Source of the DNA: Macrobrachium rosenbergii
Lineage: Eukaryota; Arthropoda; Malacostraca; Decapoda; Palaemonidae
Assembly (NCBI RefSeq): GCF_040412425.1
Contig: NC_089766.1
Span: forward strand, 17,752,901 to 17,816,900
Reading direction: 5' to 3'
DNA: 64,000 nucleotides
Below are positions 1 to 13,589 of this stretch, piece by piece. The notes beneath the pieces are model-generated. The model saw only the letters and a program-made list of their open reading frames with translations. It made no database searches and was not told the DNA's origin. Position numbers and translations under genes: made by a program. Position 1 is the stretch's first letter. Each line of letters opens with the position of its first letter.

Positions 1-1289
1 CTGTCCAACAAGCTGGTGGGTTGTGTGTCTTTATTTCACTGTTAGACCCACGGTCTGGGTATACCTAGACCATGGTTAGACCAAATCAGAATCAAACCAA
101 AACGTATGTAATTCCTTGCAAAGTTTCCTCAGAATGTATTCTGTAATCAAAGAATGAAAGATTATATGGAAACCGAAGTAAATATCAATAAGTATTATAA
201 ATTACAAATACATAAGTATGCTAAATCGTGAAGTCGCATATCCTTGAAAAGAAAAATTCAGACAGGAGACAATTGAATGTTATGATGAAAAGGCTTTGCC
301 TCCGCCCATTCCTTGCCAACTCAAGTTATATGGTCATCACCATACAAATACTCCCTTTAAGAATTTCATAAACCTCAGAATTATACTCTGTGATGAAAGC
401 CACAGACTCATGTTTCACGACCTTTTTCTTTCTGTCTCCTCTCAGTCTGTGTTTATTCTACATTTGCTCTTCGCTCTTACTTTGCAAACCCTGATGAAGC
501 AAGAGGTCATCATGAAATCTACACCGAAGGTGAGGTTGCCCTTAAGTCTCATGCTGTTATTAATCAGGGGGCCGATCCGCTCCCTAGTAGGTCATCACCT
601 GGTCAGGTGTGTCATTATTATGACGTCACTTGCGACACTGAATGAGCTTCTTCATCAGTTTCATCTCGTTCTTTATTTCTTCTTCATTTCTAGGAAGCTA
701 TCTCTGTCTCTCCCTGTGACGGGATCTTTTCGACTTAAGGAGCTTTTCTTTCGTAAATTTATTCTTGAGAAAGAATATCGCCAACGAACGCAGTCAAACC
801 AACACATGAATAATTAATGAGGGGAATTTTGAAAAAGAGGAAGCGCAATTAATTGCATCTCCCACCGAGACTTTGGATAATGAGGCTAATGAGGTTGATA
901 TGCAAATCTTTCTTTGCTTCAAAGGGAAGTGAATTTCTAAAACTCTAAGACTCTTCCTTCCTATATCTAATCACACAGTGTGAGTGCAATGCATTTTTCT
1001 TTGTAGTTTATTGTAGTGGTTTACATTTAATAAACTAATTCTTTCTGTGTCAAGACATCATAAACTAAATCTTTCTTTGAATATGCACAAGACTGTTTTT
1101 ATTCGGTTTCAGTGTGATTTGATAAAACAGCATTGAATTCTTTATTCTTGAAACTCTCGCAAGATACAATCTTCAGGCCATTCTTGCCTTCCAAAAATAT
1201 CCCCTAAAGAAGAGAATGATTAACATGGGGGTTGATATGCAAAGAATAAGAATAAGTAGAATAAAAAATCAAATAATGTTTGACAACTG

Positions 1290-1292
<3 letters not shown>
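1..1292. other. Left-arm outer block, no gene recognised
   Basis: AT-rich DNA with no recognisable protein or RNA gene. A 173-codon open frame at 296-817 has low-complexity hydrophobic content, no family resemblance and no intact counterpart in the mirror copy (46870-47400), so it is not called. The mirrored block is 46400-47690. Confidence 0.6.

Positions 1293-1355
<63 letters not shown>
1293..1355. repeat. (CT)n microsatellite
   Basis: Uninterrupted CT dinucleotide run. The mirror copy is the (GA)n run at 46325-46394, with a similar but not identical repeat number. Confidence 0.97.
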
Positions 1356-1357
<2 letters not shown>

Positions 1358-2200
1358 CGAGACAGCTTTAAAGATTACTGTTGCAGCCGAGTTAATCATC
1401 CCGAAATCCTTCTTCCATACATAACACAATTCTAATCCTATTCCCAAAAGCCCGCTGATTCCATTAAGGGAACTGGAATCCTACGACTATCCAGGAAAGG
1501 AAACAACCCTCCTACAGGATGGACAAGGCGCAGCTGAGGCACAAGTTCACAACTGAGAAGAAAAGGGAACATTCATATATAATTAAGTATGGATGAGGAC
1601 ACATTTGCCAGGTCCATTGATCGCTTGCAGCATACGCCCACCAGTCCATCGAACTGCCGAGGTTTGCAGTGTCACCCCAGAGGAGTTGCTGAGAGACCGG
1701 AAGGCTGTACCCATCTGTCGCCATCCCCCCACCCTCAAAGTGGAAGGGGACCGATGTTTCTGTTTGAGTTCAAATTTGTGCTGAAGTGTAGTTTGGACAA
1801 TAAAGGAAAAAGATCGTTATGTCAGCTAACTTCATGTAGAGTATGTAGCACAAGGCAATGACTGCTCATTTTGGTCAGCTCTCAGAAGCAGAGTTTTTCT
1901 CAACCTGAATGTGCGATTTGCGATGATGTTCGGCTGAATCACAAAATTTCTGCCGAGATGCAAGCACTGGGACACCTTCAGCCATTCTGTGCTTAAGACG
2001 TGAAGAGAGAGAGTTGGAGTAGTTGGACAGCAAGATTAAGAGGAGAGGAAATTAGCTGAGATATATTACAAGGATCTTGAGGTAAAACTGGCAGAAAACC
2101 GCAGGCCTGCAGTAAGAATTTACAGTAAGGTTAGAGGTTGGACGGCAAGATCAAAGAAAGAAAGCAGGGGTTGAAGTGAAGCAAAAAGATTAAACGTGGA
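1356..2200. other. Left-arm block with a mirrored short ORF, function unknown
   Basis: Contains a 90-codon open frame at 1589-1861 whose first ~50 residues are identical in the mirror copy at 46092-45826 on the minus strand. The end of the frame differs between arms by an indel around 1723-1735. The overlapping antisense frame 1512-1724 is equally open. I recognise neither protein. Conservation between the arms is expected from the duplication alone and is not evidence of coding, so no gene is called. Confidence 0.5.
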
Positions 2201-2476
2201 ATAGCCAGTGGTAGTTGGGACGCTGCAAACGTCCTTAGTAATGCCTACAGTACGCGTTCGATTCTCCGACCAGCCATTGAAGAATTAAAGGAATTTATTT
2301 CTGGTGATAGAAATTAATTTCTCTCTATAATGTGGTTCGGATTCCACAATAAGCTGTAGGTCCCGTTGCCAGGTAACCAGTTGGTTCTTAGCCACGTAAA
2401 ATAAATCTAATCCTTCGGGCCAGCCCTAGGAGAGCTGTTAATCAGCTCAGTGATCTGGTTAAACTAAGGTATACTT
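2201..2476 (+). mobile_element. tRNA-headed SINE-like element (left-arm copy)
   Basis: The head resembles a tRNA-type internal RNA polymerase III promoter. An A-box-like tagccagtggt lies at 2202-2212 and a perfect B box, gttcgattc, at 2256-2264. A tRNA-unrelated body follows (animal-SINE-like, with ggttcggattccacaat near 2333-2352 and gttaatcagctcagtg near 2437-2452). It ends near the AT-rich ggtatacttaacttatac. The mirror copy lies at 45196-45481. It cannot be a functional tRNA because the head does not fold into a full cloverleaf. The family name is not assigned. Confidence 0.72.
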
Positions 2477-2910
2477 AACTTATACGAAGAAAGCTAAAGA
2501 GTTTCCTGCTTATGTTAAAAATGAAAGTTTCAATTTTCCTTTCTTTGTATTTTGGCTGTATTCCGTCCATAAGTGCTCTGAGGCACTGAGACATTATTTT
2601 GTCCTTTTATCTTTTCTCTTGTGACTCTACGGCGAGTCTTTTCTCTTTCTATTTTTCTTTCTCCCCTGTACTTTTAGATTCATGAAATTCTCGAGACGAA
2701 TAATTAAATGCCATACAATTATATGCCAAACAATGTTCTTCTTGAATGTCTTCTCTGGACTGAAATCTAGTCCCTTTTCGCAAAAAAAAAGGAAAAAGGA
2801 AAGAATAAAAACTTTTTTGACTCGATAAATTATTTTAGAATGAGTGTAAATGTTTCCTCTCTCTCTGTGTGTGGTCAGCGGGCAATTGGCAGCCCCATCA
2901 CGATAACGCA

Positions 2911-2914
<4 letters not shown>

Positions 2915-2974
<60 letters not shown>
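2915..2974. repeat. (GA)n microsatellite
   Basis: Pure GA run about 60 bases long; mirrored by (CT)n at about 44731-44770. Confidence 0.97.
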
Positions 2975-2977
<3 letters not shown>

Positions 2978-3052
2978 AACATCTACACATTCTAAGGAAG
3001 TCATCGAGTCGAATAAGGCGTGCAAATCCTTTAAATTACACACACACATACT

Positions 3053-4458
<1,406 letters not shown>

Positions 4459-4543
4459 GTTGCCAGATGCTTTTGGCTAAAAGTTAGCACAAACACTCTT
4501 AAAAAGGGGTGAATTTCAGGCAAAAGTAGTTAATTTATCATAT

Positions 4544-4629
<86 letters not shown>

Positions 4630-5738
4630 AATTTTTAAAAGGAAGAAGTTTACTTTAGTGCAAAAGGAAAAGTTTAATTTTCAAGAAAAAGTTATTGATT
4701 CAAAGGATGAAATTATTTTAGTTTTGAAAAAGGCAATAAAGATTTAGTTTTGAACAAAAATTTTTAAAGGGAAAATTTACAGATATAGATATGATAATAG
4801 TAATTTTGTACTCAAAGATATAATATATATATATATATTTGTTATATTAAACACATATCGATACATATATATATATATTATATATTACAGCGATTATGGA
4901 TTAAAAAGAATATTCAAATGATATATATAATATATTTATATATATATACTCTTATATAAATATATATATATATTAACATATTTATATTATATTATATATA
5001 TAGTCAAATTAATTTAGTACAAATTCATTTGTATATCTGTACTATGCACACACCATATTACTTAAATTTTAGTGGTTGATTGACATCGTAAACATTTCTT
5101 TTTAAAAACTGAAGTAAATTACACATTTCTTTCAAAGTTGAAAATTTTTCAAAACTAAAATCTTTTATTGCCTTTTAAACAAACTTAAATTGTTCTTTTT
5201 CAAAACTAATGTAACCTACATTTCATCCTTTCAAAATCAATAACTTTTTCTGTTTGCTTTCTTTTTGCAACTAAAGTAAACTTCTTCCTTGTAAAAAAAT
5301 TAAAGCACATATTATTCTCTTCCAAATTTAACTAGAGTACCAAGTCAATAGGCTTTCTGCATTATATCATCTTTAGTTTTATAGATTGAAGATCATCATT
5401 TTCAAATAATGGGCTCAAAGTCAAAATATTTGCCAATCCAGGCTGGTTTTTACTCCTCAGACTCAGACGGTCAGAAACAAACAATACTTCACTTGCGTGT
5501 TGCAATAGATATCTGCTGAGGTTATACTTGTAACGCTTAAGATTATACACTATTGCCAATTATTGCAGTAGATCATTAGTGATTATTATTATTATTAAAC
5601 AAAATGAAAATATGGCCCAAAACGAATAAAAAGAGCCCAAGTCAAATAAAAAGTTAGCCCAAAAAGTCTTAAGTAGCACTGAATCTCAGTCGCCCAAAGG
5701 TAAAATCTTAGCCCAATTTGTGATTTGTATCATGTAGT
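4459..5738. mobile_element. Left-arm-only AT-rich block bounded by 10-bp direct repeats, with internal fold-back
   Basis: Present only in the left arm. The 10-mer tatcatgtag lies at both edges (4449-4458 and 5729-5738), while the right arm has one copy at the matching point (near 28296). It holds a (TA)n tract (4549-4623) and a long imperfect inverted repeat: about 4635-4770 matches the reverse complement of about 5150-5300, sharing ggaagaagtttacttta, aaaaagttattgatt and aaaggcaataaa. Several tagccca/ggcccaaa motifs cluster near 5610-5720. The start, ggttgccagatg, resembles hAT-type ends, but the other end does not mirror it, so the class is left open. Confidence 0.6.
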
Positions 5739-6068
5739 AAGTTAATAATCAAAGTTCCACCTCATGGTGAAATTTCACTAGAGATCAAAGGTGTTATAAA
5801 AATTCTTAACTTTACAACATAATATTCAAAAAATTAACATGGAAGATTGCTTCCACGATGCCACTTTGCTTGTAAAGGTTTGCAGTGCAAAGTCATAACT
5901 TTCTATCTTTTAAATGAAAAGTTTATAATGTTCTATGTAATACTTTTAACTTGTATAGAGAATTTTATTATTTTTATGGGGAAAATTTCAGAAATATCAA
6001 TAAGTTACAAAATGATGAAAAGAATACTAAGAATTATCAAATCCATTATTGACTAAATATGCAGTGCT
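5739..6068. other. Non-coding left-arm block
   Basis: AT-rich, mirrored at about 27940-28290. Open frame 5847-6056 is broken differently in the mirror copy and has no recognisable domain, so it is not called. Confidence 0.55.
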
Positions 6069-6147
6069 TCTTTGTCTTCGGCGTCGGTGACCATGGTAGT
6101 TGTGAATGTCCTGATAACTCTCAATTAATCAATCAATCAATCTTTGT
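6069..6147 (+). mobile_element. Short retroelement fragment with target-site duplication
   Basis: A 65 bp insert (6076-6140) ends in an (ATCA)n-type tail and is flanked by two copies of tctttgt (6069-6075 and 6141-6147). The mirror arm has the empty site, gcttcttttgtggc in reverse complement, near 27922. A 5'-truncated LINE or SINE 3' end with a tandem tail and duplicated target is the simplest reading. It inserted after the arms were duplicated. Confidence 0.72.
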
Positions 6148-6905
6148 GGCTTCTTCCATTCAAGACGATTCAATGGACAAAAGAATATTCAAATGATGTC
6201 TTCAAGACTTTTCTCAATGAGCTATTTAAAATGGGCCTTATTTAACGGGTTTTCATCTTGGCTTGAAATAAAGTCGTTTCCTTATTATTTGAGCAAATCA
6301 TGTATGTATGAGTGAGAAAAACCTTGTTGGGTCTGCGTGATAAATTCAGTCTTCAGCAAAGATTAACTTCCAAAGTTAAGCAGAACAACCGAGAATCATG
6401 TCCGGAGCAGAGGAAGGATTTTGGTGTTCAAAGCCCTGAAGGTGCTAAAGGGAAAATGACTAACGATCAATAAGAGAATCAGAAAGATCAACCCAGTACA
6501 ATACTGGAGAATAGGCCTAAGAGCTGAAATGCTTATTATGAAGACAAAAGCCAAATTAGGCAAAGAAAGACAAATATTATGCAAATTCATCTTCCAAAAT
6601 CCTTCAGACACATTTTGGAGGCTGCATGGATTGGAAATGTGAGACTTGATGTAATACAGAGAGAGAAAGTGAGAAAGATAATGTTACATATACTCAGCGA
6701 GATTCCATTGATAAATGGGAGTTTTTAACCTGCTCGACAAATAACAAAGTTAATTAAAGATGAAGAGAACACGAAATAGGTGAAATAAAGACCATTATTT
6801 TGCTTCCTTCCGTGTTAGTCTGAGACGAGAAGATAAGGTCTTCTCTTCAAGTCAAGTCGTCCTCTTTGAAGGTGTCCATGACAGCGTTCGGCTTCTGTAT
6901 ATAGC
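6148..6905. other. Non-coding left-arm block
   Basis: No gene recognised; mirrored at about 27155-27920. Open frame 6396-6611 on the minus strand is low-complexity hydrophobic and is not preserved intact in the other arm. Confidence 0.55.
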
Positions 6906-7891
6906 TCCATCATTACAAGACTGTCGTAACTCAAAAATTTGAAGTTTTGAGTTACATAGCTCATAAGATTGCCCATTTAATTCTGCGTCTTTTGGTAATA
7001 AAGTCGTAAGTCTAAGTGCATTTTTGGCCGAGAGATGGCGCTGGGAAGATTTTAAGTCTAAATCAAAATCTCGGTGCAGTTTGTGAAAACAGTGTTGTAA
7101 GTCAGTGTTACATTGGTAGATATAGAGGAAGCATCATTTGAATTTTGTGCGAGACTGTTGTAAGCAGGTTTTACGCCTCTTTTTCAGTTAAAGTGAGAGT
7201 TCACTAGTGGTGTTTTATTTGTTGTTAAGACTTTCTTGCATTGAAGTATTAACTACTTTGAAAATGACTTGACGTGATAACCCAAATTGCATCTTTCTTG
7301 TAGAATAATTTGAATAGAAAGGTGCACGGTAAAGCAAAATGTGGCATTATTGAACAAAAAGTCCGAGAAAACATTTGATGTATTATGACTTGCATCTCTT
7401 TAACAACAAAACCACCAATCTTTTATTTACTAACTAAATGTTATATAATGAATTACAGCTGTCTTGCAGAAAACAGTTTTAACAAAATCGTAATTCGCCG
7501 TGTTGTAACATGATTAATGTCGGTTTATACACAAAAATTACAGTGATTTTTAATTACTACAATGCTTTTCAGAATCTATTCATGATAAACTATGCTTTCC
7601 AGTGGACAAAAACTTTGCAAATAGCATTGCAAAAGAAAAGAAGAATCTAAACAGTCTATTGAGAGAGGCGGATCGATATCAGGTGAGTTAGGCCTATGTA
7701 TTTCATCAATAAAATCTCTCATGAACAGAGTTCAAATTTTTGAATCATACTGGAGCCTGGGGGATGTCGACCTTCAAAGAGAGTACATAATAAAATGTAC
7801 CGATATTATAAAGCCAGCTTACAGATAATATTATATAAAGGAAGACAGAAAGCGTGGACCAAGGGGAAACAACATTTCCTATTCCTTTCCA

Positions 7892-8057
7892 GTGGATGGT
7901 ATATTAATAAGAGTCTGCAAAACTTTTTTCATGAATACTCTAGATATAAATGATAGGGTTATTAGAACAGCATTAGCTAAACAAAACAAAGTAGCAGAGG
8001 TGATGCCTGAGGGAGATAGAAGAGGAAAACATGGAAAGCAACCTACGCTTGATCCAA
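7892..8057 (+). pseudogene. 5' fragment of DUF7869-type transposase gene, left copy
   Basis: Reads MDGILIRVCKTFFMNTLDIN and continues through RGKHGKQPTLDP, where the sequence jumps into the inserted block. The same residues open the right-arm gene. The VCK-FF-NTL motif followed by a D-RG-H motif is typical of the N-terminal part of these arthropod proteins as I remember them. In-phase similarity may extend upstream to about 7790 (a YYIKEDRKRG-like stretch), so the true start may lie further 5' or in another exon. The gene resumes at 12402. Confidence 0.75.
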
Positions 8058-9245
8058 AGGCAAAGGCAAGGCAAAGGCAAAGGCAAATTTTATTCTATCG
8101 ACCCCTTCCGGAGTATGAGAATTACAAAATTACACAAATATATATATTTTACACAAAAACTACAAAAAGAAGAGACCAATAGATTACAACTATATTTATG
8201 TACACATATATTTAAAGTACATATTTAATGCATAAAAGGTATTCTGACAAAGGAAAGTACATACATTGAAAATAATACCAGAATAATGAAAATCCTAGAA
8301 AGTATTAAATCTAAACTAAAGACATTATAAGGTTAACTAACTTTGCAAGTCTTTTCAATTCTCTAGCACTACTTGTATTTAGGAGCAGATTGAATTTAAA
8401 AGTGGTAGGTCTTCTACAATAGTAGGGCTAAAGGTATCTCTCTCTTATTTCTCTAATCACAGGACAAACTAAAACAATGATATTCATCCCCAACTTCAGT
8501 GCTGTTGCATAGTCTGCAAGGGTGCTGATTCTCCTGCCCAGAATATCTTTCAGTTGCTACAGGAAGTTTGTGGGTACCACACCTATATTTACTAAGGGCA
8601 ATTCTTTCTGGTATATCTAAATTTATAATATACTTTTCTTGGCCAAATTCAGTCTTAAAAAGTTTATAATTACTACACAATATATTTCTTTCTACTTCTG
8701 CATGCCACTGTTGTCTCTCTATATCTTTGAGTTTCATTTCTAGGCTATTTATTATCCACGTGTGATTGAAATTTTCTGGATGTTCCTACATATTTGACAT
8801 ACCACATGAATCAAGGATATTTTTAATTTTATGGATCCAACTAGACTTATACTCATTCGACGCGTACAGAATTCTAAGAAAACGATAAAAAAACATTTGA
8901 CAATTTAGACGCCTTTGATTTTACAATTCTCAACCAAAATCCAATCATCCGTTTGCAAATAGATATTTCATTTTTTGAATCTGCCAAGATCCCCATATAC
9001 CATGCAGTTTGCTGTTCGCTTGTTAACACAGAGCTGATTTTTTCATGAACTTCTTGTGAAATGTTTCAACATGATCTAGTTTGTGGTAACCCCATATTTC
9101 ACAACCGTAAGTCAAAATTGGTACGACTAGAGCATCGAATAGATCACAGTTGATATCAATGGGTAATTCAAGTTTTTTACATTCAATTAACATACTAAAT
9201 AATGCCCTACGTTCATTCAAGAAACGCATTAATCTAGACGATTTG
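8058..9245 (-). mobile_element. 5'-truncated LINE (non-LTR retrotransposon), 3' part only
   Basis: Minus-strand frames 9023-9245 and 8453-8737 encode the C-terminal part of a LINE polyprotein. The first has LNERRALF, then VPILTYGCEIWGY, a common post-RT signature. The second has HPCRLCNSTEVGDEYHC, a zinc-ribbon-like C-terminus. The frames are broken by indels. The 3' end carries a tandem tail of TTTGCC-type units (aaggcaaaggc on the plus strand, 8058-8088), sitting exactly where the transposase gene is interrupted. There is no catalytic YXDD, so the fragment is dead. Confidence 0.78.
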
Positions 9246-10680
9246 ACTCCTGGTACTTCACGCTGAAAGGCCTGCGACTGCGCACGCCAACGGTGATCCA
9301 ACCAAGATGAAAGGCTTGTGACTGCACCAGTCCTTTGAATGTATTCTTGCGTCTCCCAGCGATCCGACGAAAATTAATGGCTCGCAACTGCACAAGCCCA
9401 TGTTGAAAGTGGCGCTCGCAAATCCTTTTTGCGCCAACCCAACGTCTCCTCGAAAGTACAGCAACATGAAGACATCCTGCCCGACATCTCTCCAAAGTTC
9501 TGGATCGTCCCACCACAGTGCAGAAGTAACGTTGACAGCTTTCTCATATGTTGAGGACGGTGAAGCTATTCCAACCTCTCCATTTCGAGGAAGTGGTATT
9601 TTCCGTGAGTCGGTCATATCGACAGTCATATCAAAAAGTAACTCGTCTATTCCCTATACCATATTATAACTGAACCAAATAAGACTACTAGTGCAAAGGT
9701 CATATGTTCTCAGTGTGAAACAATTCCAAGTTGGTACCCGGAATTTCCACAGTCAACTCACTATCAGGTACACTAACTCTAAAGAACTATTCATAAAAAT
9801 TCTATCCAACAGAAAAAAGTACTCAAGAATCCTATCCATACACTGAATAACGAAAGGCAATCCTAAACATCTGAAAGGTATCATATCTCGTAAAAGACAT
9901 CAAGGTTCTACTCCGGTTAGCGAATATTTCGCAATACCTGACTAATTCTCAACACCATAGCAATTGACTTAATGGCAATCGCTCCTTTGATCCTAACAAC
10001 TACAATTACTCATGGTACAGCTCCCTTATGTTTTAAAAGAGAACTGAAAAATCCCAAATATTCGAATTGATATCCCTATCAAAATCTTCCTAAACCTCCT
10101 AAATCCTAACTGACATATCCCAACCCGAAAAAGATCAGACCCGTTCGGTCCGATATACTAAATACCTCCCCAAAAACAAAATCCTAAACAACAAACCCTT
10201 ATTTTGTAACTCTGTATTCAAAGATATTGCGTCAGACGACAAAACACATCATAACATAATAACATAATAACACACGGGTCAAATCTCATATGAAATTAGC
10301 CCATGTCACAATTCCCAAAATCATATGAAAAAAACCATTAACTCAAAGTAACCCATTTCTATCGCCAAGTGCGAACGATGGTCTAACCGCATTGCGATCC
10401 ATATAAAAAAACAAAAACTCAAATTCATATATCTACAAAACTCTACGGTATTCTGCACACAATTTGCACTACGTACTGCAGCTTACATCAGAAATCACAA
10501 TGAACCTGAACTATTAAAAATTGTAAAACTCTACGGAGTAACGTCCTCCTGAATTACAACAAACTACAAGTCATGCCCATTTACAACCCATTAACACCGA
10601 AAGGAAAAAAATGACCCGTAACTACCCATTACCATAACAACAATACAACCCAGGAATGCATCCATGCTAAAATCCATTAA
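9246..10680 (-). mobile_element. Probable 3' region/LTR of a Ty3/gypsy remnant
   Basis: A/C-rich DNA with no convincing gene, directly downstream (on the minus strand) of the gypsy integrase C-terminus at 10681-10845. Near 9260-9415, GC-richer degenerate repeats recur at irregular spacing (variants of gcagtcacaagcctttcatc followed by ttggttggatcacc). The 123-codon minus frame 9258-9629 lies mostly in this repeat and I do not recognise it. Assignment to an LTR is by position only; no second LTR copy was found. Confidence 0.45.
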
Positions 10681-10845
10681 CCCGTCTTTTTAATCTTAGA
10701 AATATGTGTTAAACGAGACACACCTGTGTTTTCATTCACAACAATAAATCTATTTCCCAATTTTGCTTCAACAACGCGGAATGGACCTTCAAACTTAGGA
10801 CCTAGCTTATAGTTCAGCTGATTCCTCTTTAGTCAGTCAAAAAAA
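10681..10845 (-). pseudogene. Ty3/gypsy integrase C-terminal fragment
   Basis: On the minus strand this reads LNYKLGPKFEGPFRVVE, then a NRFIVVNE-like strand and THISKIKK, then stop. The GP(Y/F)-like fold with KLGPKFEGPF is characteristic of the C-terminal domain of Ty3/gypsy integrases. The catalytic core is absent; upstream (10850 onward) the sequence becomes a poly-A run and a (GA)n repeat, so this is a decayed stub. Confidence 0.8.
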
Positions 10846-10920
10846 AAAAGGTCAAGTTCACTTCTCCCAAGGCCAAGCTATAAAAGGCCACAAAAAAAAA
10901 GACACGGGAAAGCGCTAACT

Positions 10921-10961
<41 letters not shown>

Positions 10962-12401
10962 TCGTTTCCCACCCTCTTACAATGCATCGAAGGCCTGATG
11001 ACGCTTACAGAAAAAATGCTAACACCAAACCTCGGGGCTCGCTCTGTCTCCACAAAAACTCACTATCTTATGTTCTTCCTTAAACTCTTCAAAATCAATT
11101 ACATAAGTACCCTTGTGATATTTTTTCACTGAGTCTTGATAGCTAACTAATTCTACTGTAGTTACGCCTGCGACTGAAACTTCATTTACTGACACCGTAC
11201 TCACAACGTCTTTGAATTTCTCGGTTCCCTCAACAACGCATACTTGAGAAGGAAACTTTTCTCTTTCATCGACACTTTAATCAATGTAGGGAACTCGCGG
11301 TTGCAACTCAATATCTTCCAACAAAAATCCTTTGAGAGACTTTCGCGGAATATCTTCACTCTCTAATGACTGTGTTACATGTCTCAGACTTATGGGGTGG
11401 TCGAGCGCTATTTCAGAAAATACGGCCGCCTTAACATTAAAAGGTACAGAGTGTGATGGAAGAATTTTTGGTTGCGAGATGGTACTGTTGAAGCCGTCAG
11501 TTGCAGAGTCCTTGTATTCAGCAAATAGTTGATCATCTCAGCAGTTAATGTGATGAACACGCGATATTGGCCGAATCATATGACCAAGTCGCTATGCGCG
11601 TACAAGAGTTCGTGTGTTATAGAATCTCGATTTTGTGTCTAATTCTGCCCAAAAATTAGTTCGGTCGTTCATTAGCAGACCTAGAACGAGATCGTGAAGA
11701 CATTATCTTTGAGTGTGGCGAGCTCTTAGAATTGGCAGAATAAGATGTCATGGTTGTGGTTGTGGTGATGACTTTGTGGGCAATAACATGATGTTATCAT
11801 GTTGGTGTGATCATAGAGAAAGACAGTCGCAAACCTTTGCAATGTCTAGTATTTTATGTGGGAGACTGGAGACTAGGCTTTACAAAGTATATAATGGAAT
11901 ATGTGAGAATTTTTGAATTTGCAGGCTATTAGCCATAATCAGATTTTTAGTTGGACTGAGACTAAATCTTGAGTTAGATGTTTTCTTAGTTGACAATTTC
12001 ATTTATGATGCATTTTAATCTTTGCTTTGTTTATTCATTACTTGTTGAGTTGCTTTAAATAATAAATCTATTTTTGGTAGGAAAGATTGAGTTTTCCTTA
12101 TACGACCCATTTCATTTTTTTTAATGTGGAATGAGAGAGAGAAATCCGTGCGAGAACGAAAGAGATCTTTGTGACGTCCATGAGTAAGAGAGAGAGAGAG
12201 GGGAAATTTCTGAGAGAGAGAGAAAGAGCGAGAGGGGTGTGTGAGATACCCACTGAGGAAAAGACTCGCTGTTAAAAGAGAGGAAAAAAGGGCTGAATCC
12301 TCCAACGCCTCCTGAAGACAGACCAATCGGTATGCTGAACAATTGTCCTACATTTGAATATTCTTATCTGTTTCCAACAGTTGTAACAGATAGAATTGAA
12401 T
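10846..12401 (-). mobile_element. Unassigned remnant within the left-arm insertion
   Basis: Contains (GA)n at 10923-10959 and a minus-strand frame covering about 11040-11400 with one stop (LRHVTQSLESEDIPR near 11350, then SVNEVSVAGVTTVELVSYQD near 11160-11200). Its position suggests LTR-retroelement polyprotein sequence, but I see no diagnostic motif. The rest (11400-12401) is non-coding with GA-rich patches at 12130-12235. The block ends at 12401, where the transposase gene resumes with attaaagaagg. Confidence 0.4.
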
Positions 12402-13589
12402 TAAAGAAGGCATTAGAGCTCATCAACTCGATTCCTAGAATCGAAAGTCACTACCCAAGGGCAAAAACAACTAGGACATTCATTTGTGGGTCTCGAAGCC
12501 TGGCAGACATTCACAGGGATTATGTCAAAGAATCGAAAGAAAACAATAATGTCCCTATGCAAACTACGCGATGTTCCACAGTGTGTTTGTGAATGAGTTC
12601 AATATTTCTTTCTTCACTCCAAAGAAAGATCAGTGTGATGTGTGTGTGCTGTTTAACAATGCAGAGGAGAAGCTAAAGATAACCTGAAAGAAAATATGAC
12701 ATACATCAATCTGAAAAGCAGCTTTCAAAGAAAAGAAAAACAGCAAGATAAGACCGAAGGAAATGCTATAGTAGCTGTGTATGATCTACAAGCCGTTATG
12801 CAACTCCCACAAGGTGACGTGTCCATCTTTTACTATAAATCAAAATTAAATGTCCTAAATTTCACAGTTTATGATCTGAAGACGAATGCCTGTGACTGTT
12901 TTGTGTGGGATGAAACAAATGGTCAGCGACCTTGAATGAAATTGGCACTTGCATCCTCAATTACATAGAAAATCTATGTGATAAGAATGAAGGACAAGAC
13001 ATTGAGATAATTTTTTATTCTTGATAATTGTGCTGGGCAGCAAAAGAATAGATTTATGCTGGCATTTGTATCTGTATGCTGTGACTAATTTGCCTGTTGC
13101 GTCAATCACTCATAAATTCCTAATCAAGGGCCACACTCAGAATGAAGGTGATTCTGCACATTCTCTTATTGAAAAGCAAATAAAGAGGCTGACAAAAAGG
13201 GGACCCATATTCGTTCCAGAAACCCTTATTACTGCAATTCGCTCTGAGAAAAACAAGGGCAACCGTTCCGTGTTTGTGAAATGCAGCACGATGATTTTAA
13301 GAATGTGAAGTGTCTCCCTACACAAATGGGACCGATTAGTGTTAAAGAATTAAGATTAAGTGAAATCAAAGTCATGAAGTTCGAAAAACAAAGTCCAACT
13401 TCAGTTTCCATCAAATATTCATACAGTGATGAATTCTACAATTTCCAGTTGATCAAGAAACCAAAGGTTGTAAAGACCTCCTGCAGTGTTACTCCAAGAA
13501 AATTGCACATGAACAAAAGAAAAAGGCCTCAAAGAAATGTTGAAAAAGGCTTGATGAGCCCACCTATTCTGAATTTTATAACAAGATAG
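12402..13589 (+). pseudogene. 3' fragment of DUF7869-type transposase gene, left copy
   Basis: Continues the gene cut at 8057. The recognisable order is INSIPRIESHY, CDVCVLFNNAE (zinc-like Cys pair), VAVYDLQAVMQLPQGD, VYDLKTNACDCFVWDE, a NCAGQQKNRF-like motif and FLIKGHTQNEGDS. Conserved acidic residues in YDLQ, SDN and QNEGDS may be catalytic; this is inference from the RNase-H-like pattern. Frames shift several times relative to the right copy (near 12600-12680, 12930, 13020 and 13060), and the D of SDN falls at a TGA. It ends at TAG 13587-13589. Confidence 0.78.

Noticed and set aside
1220..1447. Arg-Glu repeat open frames over (GA)n/(CT)n tracts (also near 2900, 18700, 46300)
   Set aside because: Same artefact of dinucleotide repeats; the flanking residues resemble no family.
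1512..1861. Conserved small gene in both arms (1589-1861 and 46092-45826)
   Set aside because: Identity follows from the duplication; opposite strands are equally open and the arms differ by frame-changing indels, so there is no evidence of selection on a protein.
2201..2290. Possible tRNA gene at the B-box sequence
   Set aside because: A and B boxes are present but acceptor and anticodon stems do not form, and a long common body follows; a SINE head explains it better.
9258..9629. 123-codon minus-strand gene
   Set aside because: It overlaps degenerate GC-richer repeats in a probable LTR; two other frames are also open there and no domain is recognisable.
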